From Opisthorchis felineus (taxonomy: Eukaryota; Platyhelminthes; Trematoda; Opisthorchiida; Opisthorchiidae): a stretch of 64,000 bases of DNA. The number at the start of each line of letters is the position of its first letter. Within the stretch, counting starts at the first letter, position 1. The DNA lies in assembly GCA_004794785.1 (NCBI GenBank), contig SJOL01009404.1, positions 291,202-355,201 of the forward strand, read 5' to 3'. A model generated the notes under the pieces. That model was not told the origin of the DNA, did not search any database, and saw only the letters and a program-made list of their open reading frames with translations. Below are positions 26,957 through 40,168 of the stretch, piece after piece. A program made the position numbers and the translations under genes.

Positions 26957-29900
26957 GTGAGTTTATTCATTGAATCAGAAGAATTATTTTGAAAAAAGCG
27001 TCATTGTTCTGCACCAATTTCATCAATGTATCTCAGTTTATGTTTATGGATTTTGAATTGCGATTAATTATGATTAGATTTGATTAAGAATTATTTCACA
27101 AGGCTACTTTAAATTCCATCTGAAATACCGTTACTAGATTCCTTGATCGTAGGAACAGTGGTGCTATATCTTGTCTCAGTGTGACTTAATCAGAGTGTTG
27201 ATCAGCTGTTCGTGGTCGAACGGTTAGCTGTTCAAACTACCAGCTGAGTGAGTATGACCATCAAATAGACCCTAGTGTGTTCACCTATGATGATACTCAT
27301 ATCAGAACAGTTTGGTTCGGACGGTTGGCAATCAGTTTACATGGGAAAAAATTCTGACCCCGGTTAAATTATGTACATACCTTCTCGGAGTTGTTGTTTT
27401 CTTGCAAAATATTTAATATCATTAAGCGATCATTTTTGTCCCGCCTCTAGCGGTGCTTCTCACCTGATGTTGTATTTCGGCCAAAAATTAAAAAAATCTA
27501 ATTTAAATTACGCTAAGTTAAAAGAAATTAACTGGATAAGTAGACGAATATTCTGATACACCGCGCGACAAAATTAGCAAAACCCTTCGTGTTGTACACC
27601 ATACCCTCTATCCTGAGCGGATGGGAGTGAATGAATTACAATAGCAAGTCACGTCTGAGTGTAAAGTTAATATTTATAAGAACTGGTGTATAAACGACGA
27701 ACACTGAAAAATGTGCGATTCTCTACAGTGCCATCTAGTCTGAAGCGATTGTGATAAACGTTTTAATCGTTTCATTTCGTAGACCATTTAGCTGTAATTT
27801 TATTGGATAACATTTTGAATAGGGTTTTACCATTCGGGTCCCCTGGCAGTCACTGTGTTAATTTTGGGGGTGTAAATACTTGTACACTTACTCACTGGCT
27901 AGAAAAGTATGTTGTAAGAATTTTTAGTCCGATGGAGATAGGGAGTGAGATATGGCCAGTTCAACACTTTCACATGACAAAACGGAAGACAGTCCTTAAC
28001 GCTGGGAAAGCTGCAATGTCTCATTTAAATAGCTCAACATGCAGTTTACTGGGGGCTGCAAGCGACAAAACTGAGCTTATAGCAGTCCTGAACTACAAAG
28101 AGGCAGAGTACTTCCATCAAAATGCTACCCACACAATCACTGGAAATATAAAAAATTGAGTGAATAATGCTTTGAGGTGAAGTGACCGAAAGCCCGATCA
28201 AACATCCTCTGGAAGGAATGGGACCACAAAGAGGTCGTCTGATTTTTTTCCACCAAACCTTAACCTGGCAAAGAGGTGTGAAGGAGATTATGAGATGTTT
28301 GAGTGTTGTCGGAGTTACTTATCTTCCAGGATAGGAACCGCGTGACTCCCCTTGCGCCTGGTTGGAGACGCTGCAAGGTATGGCTGCTAGTCGATGTCAA
28401 TGACGTTCTCGTTGTCATTTTCTATCCAGATTGCCCGAATAAGTATCTGAAGATGTAGTCACCTCGGAATGATTTCAGTAAGCTAGCACTATTTCCTTTC
28501 CCGTCCATTTTTATCCATTTCTCCACAATATGGCTTTGAAATAAACCATGGTTGTACGGTAGCGAAGCATCGGTGTTGACCACTGATGTCATGCTGTCGA
28601 TAATGACTATGGTGATGACTTTTGGGACCCCTTGCACCCGCTTATCAAGGTAGTACTCTTGTAACTTCTAATTATTCTGTCAAATTAGACGCACTAACTA
28701 CCGATAAAAAGTCTTTCACTTCCATCTAGCGGCCTTGAAATTGCAGCGTAAATCATGGATGGTCCTATAATTTTACTACAGGGTGTATTATTACTGGATT
28801 CTCCTGGTGAATGTACTCGAAAAATTTCCGCCCATACTTGAGTGTACCATTGTTCTTATGAATGGCTAAGTGAAATGGACTATTTCATCTTTGGTAAGCA
28901 GTACACCAGTTGAGTTTCGCCTATTGAATTCAACGCACGTGTTCATTAGAACATATCGACTTTCAAAGATTGAAGAGTTACTACAGCTAGTTTTTTTACT
29001 GTACGCTATTCGCTAAAGATGCCTACATAGGATGGCAAATACACATTTGCCTGTGGACGTAGATGGAACATTCGTTCGGTTAGTACAATTGCTTTGTAAT
29101 GTTGTTATTGGGTGACTGATTCATCAAATGTCTGCTGTTACCTTATCAGGCCAGGCACTAGGTCCACCTAAGTTGCTGGACGTAACGCGCAATAAACCAA
29201 ATCCAGATTCAGTTCCGGTAGAGCCTCCCAACCAAACTTATCGTTGTGTCACCGAAATATGGTTTTTAATCTAGTAGCAAGAACCAGAGCCGATACCCTG
29301 ACAAATAAAATCAAGCTATTAGCACCACTAAACGTAAAAGTATATTCCTTATTCGACCAGAAAACAGCACCAACTGAAATGGGATACACTAACACCTGAC
29401 TAACAACTTCCCTAGCTGAGCTACAATGTATAAAGTGCTCTAGTCACTTGAATCGTCACTCCACAGACCTCCGGTTTCCAGACTGTCTTTCATGTTGAAT
29501 TGTTTACTGAAGCCTACGTAAACATCGCATTGCTGTCCATCGATTTTCCACGGGTTGATTACCGATCTGGTTAGACCAAGGTAGTGTGTCCTCCACGCCG
29601 GACTGTAAGTCCGGGTGTTTCAGGAAGTCCAATTGTCTGGGCTATACGGTTGATTGGCAAATTTACAGTTCTATCTACGCATCTCAGCAACGGAATTAGT
29701 CAGCCATCCGTTAAAAATCCGTATCGTTGATAACGGTAGCAATGAAGACTATAGATAATACTGACGGTTCAACTGTGCTTTATACCATTATTTTGCAGTC
29801 TTGCAAATATACATATTCCTAAATATCACAGTGTATTCAGACGGCAAGGTCAGCACTGTCCCAGTCACCCGATTCAAGATGATCGGCAGAAATGGACAAA

Positions 29901-30228
29901 GGACTTGGCTGGATCTAGCTGGATATCAATGGCAGTGATTTGAATGTATCCATTCTCTGGTGCAAAAAGACAACAACCAACGTAAATTGAGTTGATCACA
30001 AAAGCAATATACCGCTGTTTTAATCCCTGCAAAACTATCTGCCAATCTTCATATGTTTACATATGGCTGAGGACATATGTGCATTCCCGCACCAAGTAAA
30101 AGTGAGCTCTGCGCACTGGATTCGGGCTTATAGCCTAACATCACATTTTCTAGAGGAAGACAAAAGAAACTATGGAACAAATTCCAAATGACTTACATTT
30201 GTTCATTACCGTAACGATTTGTCCCCAG
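26957..30228 (+). other. Intron A-B (3272 nt, phase 1)
   Basis: The donor is GTGAGT and the acceptor TCCCCAG. It holds a LINE 3' end in sense orientation (28180-28622). The 118-codon open frame at 27803-28159 just upstream of that fragment has no motif and is treated as chance. Nothing else was recognised. Confidence 0.7.
28180..28622 (+). mobile_element. LINE 3'-end fragment (RTE-like), sense, 5'-truncated
   Basis: It aligns over its whole length with the reverse complement of 40821-41250: the ends of the reverse-transcriptase ORF (pieces such as EWDHKEVV, NLNLAKR, then in another frame PRDSPCAWLETLQ, RCHFLSRLP) followed by the same 3' UTR, with phrases TGGTTGTACGG, GAAGCATCGGTGTTGA and CACTGATGTCATG. 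It ends in a GAT-type tail near 28600-28620. The reading frame is broken by shifts. By eye about 80 percent identity to the other copy in the UTR. Confidence 0.8.
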
Positions 30229-30479
30229 AAAAAGCCCTCGTATCGGAGTTGGAGCGACTAAAACGGCACGGTTGTCTGACCAAAAGCCAGAGTACGAATC
30301 ACTTGGGTGAGTACGTAAACGACCTTGAAGCTGATCGCGACTACTGGCGCAGTCAAGTTGAGGTTCTACAGCGAATGATCCAAAACCCATCCCAAAATAC
30401 TCCCATACGCGGGAAAGTCAAATCCAAACCTCCTCCAGGCAAATCACTCAGTAAAGTCAGAGAAACATCAGTCAACAAG
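30229..30479 (+). CDS. CEP135: CEP135-like exon B, coiled coil plus Pro/Lys-rich linker
   Basis: The acceptor is TTTGTCCCCAG and the donor AAG|GTGAGT. The exon is 251 nt, phase 1 to phase 0. The product starts EKALVSELERLKRHGCLTKS, continues with a diagnostic block NHLGEYVNDLEADRDYWRSQ followed by VEVLQRMIQ, and ends in a basic Pro/Ser/Lys linker (residues about 58-84). The block matches the CEP135 pattern of an 'EERDFY..ELERLQ' heptad run before a Ser/Arg-rich segment. An ATG at 30219 is in frame but lies in the intron, so it is not taken as a start. This exon gives the strongest early evidence for the family. Confidence 0.8.
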
Positions 30480-31983
30480 GTGAGTACTAAGTTTGGGTGA
30501 ACAGGCCCAAATTTAATTTTTATTCATTAGAAAATTATAACCATGTCATCCTCCACAAGGGAACAAAATTGCACCTAGGCAGTGATAATTGGGAAACTCG
30601 TGAGAGAACAAGGACTTGTATGTCTCATGTCAACGTGCAGCTAAATCTCGGATAAAAATCTGCTTTACCTGACTAGATTGGCGCACGCTGTTAGAAAATT
30701 CTGTATACTCTGGCTGTGAGGAATGCTTTCGACAAAATGATTCCGCCATTTGGCTGTTTGTCGAAAGTTTGTAAATTCCCACTTGTCCTATTCTTTAGCA
30801 GCGTACCTTTCGTTTACACAATTTGATAAATGCAGAAAATACTATAAAGTGTGTTCCCATAACCAAAGGAATTTGTCTGTATAAACAAACATCATCCCAC
30901 ATAGTGAGTTGTGAGTTCAATTGGACAAACATTGTCTGAAATGGGAAAAATAATGGACAATATATGCTGGAAGACTTGCCATGGGCATGTGTTGTCAGAT
31001 GGGTTTGGTCAATTCATATCCGGTTTTGCTATGATAGACGAGAACCCCAAAACTATGCAGTAGTTGTTGGAATGTGTGAGCGTAGTAAACTGGATATTTG
31101 GAATTGGTTCTTAAACATTGTCTCAGATGGTATTGTTGACAAGTGCCACAAATGAGTTGGACTGACGATCTACCGCTTGCGACACAAGAAAATTGCCGAC
31201 CTTAATGAAAAATCTCAAGGAGAGAAAAAATCGGAGTGCCGTCATCTCTTAAGCAATCTTCATACCAAGACTGGTTAGTGGCGGTGTGTAGTATAATTTG
31301 CACCCAGCGAAACATGGTGAATGATTGTGTGGGTGGTGACTGATGTGGACTGGTGTCTGAACCTGAAAACCGACGATGTTGTTCATTGATTTTTTTTCCG
31401 AATGTAGATCTCACAGTCCTAAAGTGACTGTCCTAAAGCAGAACTTTTTTCATCCAGATTGCACCCGTATGTAGAGATTATCTAAATGACCTTATAATTC
31501 TGAGTCCAGTAGTAGAAACAGAAGGAAATAATGATGTACTTTTAAAATGGCACTAAGTTTCTGTTCACCGTTTTATTTAGCATACTTATAAAGTCACTTC
31601 TGCATTTTTGTCTGCTGAGGATTCACTCTCGTAGGATTTTTATGCTACACACGCGAACTTGGTTGTTTCATTTTGAAGCCACAGGAGGAGAAATTGGTCA
31701 CATTGTTACTTTTCCGCTACATAAGCCATTTGCGCCAGTCCTTTTTCCAAGATGACAACTGTCAAGTTAAGTGCCATGAATGACCAAAGGTTCATACAGT
31801 CGAGAAAACTAATACGCGTGGATTGTGCGCAAGAAAATCATTGTTCACACAAACTATATGCATCTGTGCGTGCGCACATAGGTGCTTTACGCGTACAGAA
31901 ATGTATTAGGCCAGGTCTAAACAACAGTGCTAATGGTGAGTGATGAAAGTTGGCTAATTATTGCTGACAATCAGGTATTTACT

Positions 31984-32015
<32 letters not shown>

Positions 32016-35000
32016 AATATATATACGTATAAGTGTAGATATATGTATAAATGTGCCCACCACGGAATAATCCCTGTTGCTTTTGACCAACTCTTAGTAG
32101 GCAAGTCACCTTCCATATTGCAATATGAAATTTCTCAGCATGAGCATTCCGCCCCCTTCCCAAATGAGACGTCGTTTTATCAATAATGAAGTTATTCATA
32201 TCTGCTCTTAAGTGGTCTATTTCCCTACGTGTCTTGTTGCAACCATACAAGGAAAAGTACAAAGTTCCAACACGGCAAAATTATAATTGAAATGTGCTTT
32301 TATTGAAGGACATTGGGCAGATCCGCACATACTTAAAAGAGAAAGGTTATTATTTCCGAAGACCTACTATAATTGTTTGTCTGCCGCTTATAAATAAGAG
32401 ACATTGAAGACTTGCTCAGTTTGACGAACGAAAGCCACAGGCTTACAGCTTCAAACTTCAGAAAGTGGACTGAGCTTGCCAATCTTCTTTTATGTAATCT
32501 ATCTTGCAGAGATATGCAGCGTCTATTTTGGTTCAAGAGTCACATGACGCTTCCACGACTATATGGATCAGACTGTTCTTTACCTCTTGATAAAAATAAA
32601 GCAAATCGAACGCACCGTTCATCCAAACAACTTTCGCAGTAAATTAGGATGAATAGACGAACTTGCATTCGATTTTGACCTCAGACGAATTACTCGTAAT
32701 TTGCACACCGGGGGAGGGAGGTGTTTCTGTTAGTGTCTGAGATGGAATGTCTTTGCTGTGGAGTGCACGCAATTATTTATAATTTGCACGTCCCAGGAAG
32801 CTTAAACAACCTGACTCTTTGAATAACACCCTCCGGCAATTGCAAACAAAATTAATCTCATTAGATACTTTTCTATGATAAACGCCCCTGTTAATCGGCA
32901 CTCCCTTGAGCCCTGAATTTTGTTGGTTCAGTACTTCGACAACGATGGTTTCCTAAGCCTCTACGGTTATGGAGAAATGTATGCAATCGCATACGAAAAA
33001 GCCATCACCGAATTACCGGTGACAGCGGACCACATAATTCATTTGCTTGTAGTCATTTTCCTTGCGTGACCAGCAGCGTCTGGCTCTAGAAAATTAGCCC
33101 GCTGTGCACTGGCAGCTGAGCTGACGTAGAAAAAATATCTGTTACCCATCGAATTAACTTTAATGGTTCTGGGTGGGAAAATATTAAAATCCAATAAACA
33201 CCATACTGAAACTTATTAATTTTGGTTGACTCAACAACTGAAAACTTCCGTTCACCATATTTAGGTGGTTCTCATAGTGAAACATTGTGAAGTTTACTGG
33301 GAGAGATGTGCTCGGGGAAAATCGGCCCTGCGCACAACAACGAGTGGATCAGTTTTGAGAGTTCGAGTTGCGATGATAAAACGATCAAGCCTGCGACGAC
33401 CTCGTCTCATATGAGAATAGTGTATATGAATTTGTTTCTGCTTATTGTGAAGGAATAAAAACCGTGTTATTGCACTGTCGTTATCACTGCGGGACCACCA
33501 ACAACTGAGTTCATACAAAACTATAATACCGACACGCCTGGCAGGAACGCAATTAAATTCTACAAGTTTAAGATATTGGAACGGAAAAGAATTTCCTTTT
33601 CCACACTGGGTCCCTTCCTACCTCCGGTGTTGTTTCCGTGTATGTTAAATATGGCCCAACTGAATTTTTATAGACTGCCGAGCTCCCAGGCCTTTGCTCA
33701 ACCTAACCCAACTAAATGAATATGCAAAAGTGCCTTTCAGTCATATTCGCGGTTTTGTTTATCAGCCTGTACATGGTAATGAGGAATCTGTTGGTAATTC
33801 TTTTTACGCTACACATTTGACTGTGACTATATGCCATAACATGCTTATTCGGTCTTCAGTAAAATGGACTTACTTTCTCTTCATTCTTCACGATTAAGAA
33901 ATCTGTTCCATATGATGTCACTTTTAAGGCTGTAATTGGAAGCATTATTCAATTGGCTTCATTGTTCTACAGTTTTTACTGATCTTAAATGAGACTATCT
34001 CAAGTTTATTGCCGGATCCATCAAAGTTGAAACAATATTTGAGCTGATGTGTTGCTGAAAGGTTTTTAGTAGGCGCTAATAATTTAGAAGATGCTGGGAT
34101 TAAAAACACCTGTCTCAGCATCTAGGACACACTCTAAGTTTGAACTCCATTTGGTTTTATTTTACAAGCCCGGCTGTAAATTGTAACCTGTTTGTGTCCG
34201 AAATCATGGTCTTACTTGGTGAATCAGCTATCTTTGCTCCCTGGTGCACTTTATCTTCATCAATCCTATGTTGCCCTCGCTTTACAGCAAATGCTGGAAA
34301 ATCGCTAACTGATGGTACATAAAGTCAAACTTAGGGAAGAGTTACGGAATTTCGGTATGTGTATTTGTTTACTGTTGGAGGCTTGGAAAATTCTACAGTT
34401 GGTTTTCTTGAATAATTAGTCGGTGCATGAGACATTTGCATTTCGTTGGATGGCTGAGGTTTGGAAGGATTTTATTTTAACACTGTTGGGAAGTTTGTGC
34501 TCTCTAGAGAATTCTCTATCCGCAGTAGTAGGTACTTGCGGTTACAGTCGACTGCATGATTGCTGTGGTGGTTCCTCTGCTGATTTTATTGTTTGGCTGA
34601 TGCTGGATGACATTATGATGATAAGCTGGCTATGTAATTAAACAAACCCAGTGTGACCCATGCTTCAGCCGGAGCAAAGTAGATTCTGGACCCGGCGTCG
34701 GCAATGTGTTCACTCAAAAGAGGGTGTTCAGTTCTCTAATCACAAGTTGCCTGTACATATGAACGGAAAATGAATTTGTAACTGTCGTGGACCGAGGATT
34801 AGAACTGCAAAAATGCGCTGATTGAGTTTTATTGGTCGTGAATATTTCTTGGTTGAACTTAGCCACTAACTGCGCATCAGATACATACACTGAACTGTCC
34901 GGCAAAACCTTACGAAACTGCCATTTCTACTAGGGGAAGGAAGATGAATGATTAGATTAAACGAGGCACGACTGCTCCGCTAGTGTTGATTTTCCAATGC

Positions 35001-36121
35001 CACTGTTGTTTCCGTCATTATGAATTAACATGTCCTCATGGCGAATCATCCGGTTTAGCGGCTGTTATCAAAGTTTATACAAGTAATAAAAATAATATAT
35101 TGCCACAAAAAAGATACGACGACTTTTTATTGCTTCACCGTATTGGTCTGGTATTACTTGAGAATACGCGGGAGTCTTGAATGGCTGAGGGATTTACGTC
35201 AGACAAAATGGAAACACATACGTGGAAAGCACTTTGTAACCTCAACCGTATTTGTGTGAAGAGAGAGTGCATTATAGAGATCAGGTGGTTTTGGGAGCAT
35301 CCAAAGATATTCAATTATTGTCCAATTTAATTCTCTCCTTTTTAGGCGGTAATAACACAAACCAAAATACCGACCGACGACGACTAAAATGGCCATTCCA
35401 GATGTTTAGAACACAGAGGGGATACTTTCAGTCGGCATTTGATATGAGATGAAAGTTATCATGATGGAATTCTTTCATTCATTATTTTAACTTTAGAGAG
35501 CGAACAACGAACCTGTTTTAACGTGGTGGAAAGCGAGCGGAAGGCATGTCTCTTGGAGTCACAGCAACTCATTCCATATGTCTCAAAATGTAGCCTTGAC
35601 AGTGTCAACAATGATGCTCCGTGTTGGAGGCGATTTTTGATAGGAGAGTATATCGTGAAGAGGTTTTAAGTCACGTGTTCTATGCCGGTAAAATATCTGG
35701 TTGATAAGGCCCAATAACTGACAAAAAGGAATAACGGGTAAGTTAGACAGCATTGAGGAACCAGTTTGAACCATCCATAAAAGGTTAAAAATATATGTAT
35801 TCCCCATCAAATTCACAACAGCAGTTAATTGAAAACTATTGACCCGCTTTGGAGTTTGCAACAATCTATCGGGGTATTACGGGCTCAAGTCTCTTTGGAT
35901 GTTTGTAAAGTGCGCACCTCTGATGAACTTCAGTGGGGTTTAACCCGATGTGCAGAATTTCCCGACTTTTCGGCGTATGCCAAAATTACGCGCAGGATAA
36001 AATCTCAACATACTTTCGCGTAGGCCAAAAAGGACGTCTAATATAGCAGACCAAACTCTCTGTTATGTAATTAAAACCACACTCATCAGTTGGATAAATT
36101 ATGTGGTTTTTTTCGTTCAAG
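30480..36121 (+). other. Intron B-C (5642 nt, phase 0)
   Basis: The donor is GTGAGT and the acceptor TTCAAG. The only distinct element is the imperfect TA tract at 31984-32046. Short open frames on both strands have no motif, and no extra exon was recognised. Confidence 0.65.
31984..32046. repeat. Imperfect TA/TG-rich microsatellite
   Basis: A TA run with interruptions (GTATAT, AAATAT, CGTATA, GTGTAGATATATG). On the minus strand it forms a Tyr/Ile/Thr run in an open frame, which is an artefact of the repeat. Confidence 0.9.
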
Positions 36122-36250
36122 CTGGAAACGAAAATACAAGAACTCCAAGCTGACCGCGACAGACTACAAAAAGAATTGGAAAACAGTCGGCGTTCACTGC
36201 GGGAAACTTCCTCTCCGCTGACACGATCAAGATCGCTAACCAGAACACAG
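36122..36250 (+). CDS. CEP135: CEP135-like exon C, coiled coil plus Ser/Arg linker
   Basis: The acceptor is a T-rich run ending TTCAAG and the donor CAG|GTAAGA; 129 nt, phase 0-0. The 43 codons begin LETKIQELQADRDRLQKELE and end with a basic Ser/Thr/Arg tail, SSPLTRSRSLTRTQ. The 'LQADRDRLQKELEN' part resembles the 'LEADRDYWRSQVEVLQ' part of exon B, so the two may be repeats of one unit. CEP135 carries a Ser/Arg-rich break in its coiled coil at about this place. Skipping the exon would keep the frame. Confidence 0.78.
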
Positions 36251-39200
36251 GTAAGATTTTAGACACGTTCTTGAACTTGTCGAAGAAAATAAAGCCTATT
36301 TCAAAAACAATATGTAGTAGGCTTAAAACATCCCTGTTATTACTCATGATTTGGATCATTATATTGCTGAAAAAAGTCTATTAGGCAGTGACTGATTGCT
36401 TGAACCTTTGATTTATGTCTATTATCAATGTATAGCTTGGCTCGTATACTATGCTGCAGTTAGGCGAATAGTCTCAGTTTTCGGTCTAAGGATAATTCAA
36501 CCATTCCTCAAATCCAAGGGTGCGGCACGGCAGTTCACCTGTCTGTCGTTACAAAGCAAACTCTCGTAGGACATAATCGCACTCTTTAAAAAACGAACTT
36601 GAATGGCCTTGAAGTGTATGCCTGCGGTAAAACACTGCCCCTTTCCAGTGCAATCTTCATGTGAATGACTCACTACCATTTATAAACTTTTGCGACGACA
36701 GTTCCGTTTTACCATGGTAACAAGCAATCCTCCCGATGACGCCCAAAAATGTGATTTTTACATGGACGAAATTTCCCAGCCAAGGGGACAACAAACTATG
36801 GTCATGAGTGGTTGTTATTTCTGACAAGAATATTTAACTTGATTCTGTCCTTAGCTGACCTGACTCGAACGCCGGATACACAAGCAGACGCAAAATCTAG
36901 TCTGTCGCTATCCAAGAAAATGCAAGTCTGTCTGCAAGAAAGAAATATTCAAGTATTCTGTCGTCATTGGACAACTTTATACTGTCATCTAGGCGTGGGA
37001 GGCTAAGCTCATCACAAGAGGAAGAGTTCCAGCAAAATACAGTACTGGTGAGGGTTCAGAAATGTCGGTTAATATTGCTTACACGTATAACAACTTTTAT
37101 TTACATTTTCAACACCGATTTTCTAAAAGTCTAATCGTATGCGCCGATCAATGCAAGTGATACTCTGCATGGGATCTTGCAAATAAGTGACGTCAGGGTC
37201 AGTTTATATAGATCAAAATTCTAAGCTACCATCCTGTCAAGGCCCCCTGACTGAAACAAGACCCTCGTGATCAGTCAGAAATACTTGAACTTATAAATCG
37301 CTTTTAAGATCAAGAAGTTTTGAATAACATATAAAAAGTAATTATTTTAAAACTCGCAAAATTCACTAATCATAGCAAGTTAGTTACAAATAAGGCATGT
37401 AGAAAAACGTGTGGTAATTAACGCGGAAAGAATGATGGAATCTGAGTACTAGTTTTGACTGATGAACCTGAACAGGGAAAAACATGCGGCGAGTTGTAGG
37501 CAAGTTTTCCCAATCTTCTTTCCACGTAAAACCAAGTGCTCTTCCACTTAATTTATTTTACCTATTTTTATCTACTATTGGTTCATTATTCATTGTTATT
37601 TGTTATTGTTGACTATTGATTACTGCCTTTTTTCATTTGTTCTGTAAAAAATAAAGCCGATTCTTTAGCTCACTCACACATGCAAGATTCAGATTATTAA
37701 AAAAAAACGAAACTTAATTTTTTATACTACACCTTCTACACTGGATTCTCTGTCCTGATGTAAGTAAGCTCTCTGAGTGTTGCCCAGAACTACACATGGG
37801 TCGTGATTAACTTGCTTATGTATCTGCAGAAACGAGCTACGTATATCACCTCTTCTCAATTTCGCGAAATCCATGTCCTTTTGAAATGTCGTGAAAAACT
37901 TCATCTTTAATTTGCCTGCGCACAAAAAACTATCTCAAGAAGGCTGCGTAACAGTACTTATGAAGCAAATTACAAAACGACACTGCGTTTCTCTCCCAAT
38001 TAACAAACAATTCAACGTTTAGCCATCAAACTTCAGAATAGTTGTCTAAACCGTTCAGTAACCAGGTTGGTTATCTATTTACAACTCTGGTTCAGCTCAT
38101 GCTATCCCGGCTGAACCCTTAATAACCAAACAGGCTTTTTTCTCACATCAAACAACCAGCTGGGGTTAACTGCCTGTAGCACTTCTTCCTCAGGATAGCC
38201 TATTTAGCTGTCCAAATTCAGTCGAAATTATTACAGCAGAGGCGACCAAACGGGCTGTTCACACAAGACGATGATGATTTGCCTGCTCATATTTACCGAG
38301 TGCTCCTGCGAACCGACATGTGTGCCTGCATTGCTTTATCAATATTTCCCATACAGTACTTTACTGATCGATGCAATCTCTTCCAGGCCTGAAACGTGCG
38401 CGTTATTTTACATCATCAGTCAGCCTCAACCCAAAGCTTGTATTGTTCGATTTTTCATTGGGACCACTGTCATTGAGGAGACGATGTACCTGTGCAGCCT
38501 TTTTTTCTATTTCTATTTTCTACTGTTTCGTTTTCTCTCCCATCCGTTCTATACTACCGGAAGCTTATGGAGTGACTGTCATTTGTCTCCTGTTGAGGTG
38601 TTTAAAGAAGCTACGGTAGAAGACTTGCGGTTGGCACGGGTAACGGGAAGCAAGGCGGCTATGTTGCCAAGGCCCACTTATCGTCAAAATAATGCAGATT
38701 GAGAAATACTGCCTGTGACACCGAAGCAGCAGGATTTCTCAAATGATTCTAAGAGGTGATATTATCTAGGCCTTGGTGAGAAGCCTTTGATGGAAACACA
38801 CGGTTGGTAATCGCTTGTATGAAGTCAATGTGTAAGGGTGTGGTGATGTACATTGTGGCGTACATTGTTAGACTTGGGAAAATTAGATGTAATTAACTGT
38901 TGCGAGAATAAATAATTCTCCGAGCAGGTTTGGCAAAGATTCAGTTAATTATCAGAATTATCAGTAAAAACAACACTTGGCATCGCGCAATATTGCACGT
39001 TTAACAAACTTTGTGATGTAAGAATATGGATGTAACAGCATTTCGTGCCCGATGATTGCTATATTGTATACCGATGTGCAGTTTGTACGTTCACACACTT
39101 TTGACAATCAACTGGTGTGAGAAGCTTGTAAATTATCATTTGCAAGGATGTTGTTCGTGTTGTTTTCGAACAGTAAATCATGACCATCCATAGTGTTATC

Positions 39201-39535
39201 CTCCTTAAGCTCGCCAGCGTATTCACTTTTATCAGCATCAAAGTTGCGGTGAGTCGACAAACCACACAATACCTGAACTACCTTATTCGAACTTCTGGTT
39301 GTCATAAAAATCCCTGTCGACTATTTCTTTCATCTTAATTATCAGCTAACCCAATTTTTGTACAGACTCAACACATGCGTAAACTTTAATGTTGGTCTTG
39401 CTGACTGCCACCGAGAGATTGTAGAAAAAAGCCAATGAATTGATGAACCACCTACCGAATTACAAGCAACGTTTCTTTACGTTACAATGAGTAGGAGGCT
39501 TTCCAAAGTCATGAAAGGTCAATCTTCCGTTTTAG
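36251..39535 (+). other. Intron C-D (3285 nt, phase 0)
   Basis: The donor is GTAAGA and the acceptor TTTTAG. It contains a two-step hairpin at 38065-38129. The open frame at 38271-38702 (143 codons, among the longest in the window) is Phe/Cys-rich and without motif, so it is not called a gene. Confidence 0.65.
38065..38129. repeat. Two-step inverted repeat (hairpin)
   Basis: The outer arms GGTTGGTTAT (38065) and ATAACCAAAC (about 38120) pair at nine of ten positions. The inner arms GGTTCAGC (38089) and GCTGAACC (38110) pair perfectly around a 13-nt loop. No element ends are evident. Confidence 0.5.
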
Positions 39536-39628
39536 AACCGAACGGACATGCAAGAACTCACCAGGCTTCGACATGAACGAGACGAAATGCAAAATCTTCT
39601 GAGCACATTGGAGAAACGTGTACAGGAG
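39536..39628 (+). CDS. CEP135: CEP135-like exon D, conserved TSGA10/CEP135 core
   Basis: The acceptor is CTTCCGTTTTAG and the donor GAG|GTGAGT; 93 nt, phase 0-0, 31 codons. The product contains LTRLRHERDEMQNLLSTLEK then RVQE. It reads into exon E as one conserved block: 'ERDEM..LLSTLEKRVQE' plus 'IQKNVHNLTSERDHVNKLYN'. This matches the CEP135/TSGA10 signature of an ERDE(Y/L) heptad, an LE(K/R)FEK(H/Y)M..IQ(G/S)NVK(V/L)L run, then (T/S)AERDK..LY(E/N). It is the best-conserved stretch of the gene and the main basis for the family call. Confidence 0.85.
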
Positions 39629-40105
39629 GTGAGTACAGATAAATGAAGTAAAATATGGATTTGATCAAAAGGATTAGCATCCTCTTATCTCAGCTTATTT
39701 ATAGTTCATGACGATCGATCGATTCCTTCATTGAGAGCAATATACCGGCAATTGTATGCAAAAAAAATTTTATCCTTTAAAAATCATTTTTATGATGGAT
39801 TTCGATAGCCTTTTGTATTGTGCTGTAATTAATGGCAATATGAAAACCAATCACGGATGAAAAGTTTGCCGTGAGCAACGGCGGCAGCATGCTGCTGAAA
39901 GTAATGCCATGTTAGCAGGCAAATTATCACAAATTCTTAGAATCTTAAAAGAAATCTAAGTGCGGTAGACGACGCACTGGAGTGTGTGGTTTTGGGTTGA
40001 AAAGATCTCTTTTCTATAACCAAAGGAGTAAGTCGGCTATGAGGAAAGGCTATGGTTTCCCGCCGATTAACGGCTACTTTACTTTTTTATAACTGCCGTT
40101 TTCAG
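39629..40105 (+). other. Intron D-E (477 nt, phase 0)
   Basis: A short intron with donor GTGAGT and acceptor TTTTCAG. No repeat or coding signal was recognised in it. Confidence 0.75.
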
Positions 40106-40168
40106 ATTCAAAAGAACGTTCATAATCTGACCTCAGAACGTGATCATGTCAACAAGTTATACAACGAA
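40106..40168 (+). CDS. CEP135: CEP135-like exon E, 21-codon micro-exon
   Basis: The acceptor is TGCCGTTTTCAG and the donor GAA|GTATGT; 63 nt, phase 0-0. It encodes IQKNVHNLTSERDHVNKLYN plus a final E, exactly three heptads. The family signature is intact: NV, SERD, and LYNE at the end. The intron before it is only 477 nt, while the one after is 6235 nt and carries the nested LINE insertions. No ATG-initiated open frame of useful length exposes this exon; it is supported by splice sites, phase and motif. Confidence 0.83.

Noticed and set aside
27803..28159. 118-codon open frame in intron A-B
   Set aside because: No family motif; it sits just before a LINE fragment, and its translation does not continue the LINE ORF.
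37459..37490. CTGATGA followed by AACCTGAACAGGGAAAAAC, hammerhead-like
   Set aside because: The would-be stem II has a two-base loop, and no stem III or cleavage triplet fits; likely chance.
38271..38702. 143-codon open frame in intron C-D
   Set aside because: Phe/Cys-rich translation of T-rich DNA, no signal peptide plus domain pattern, no splice support.
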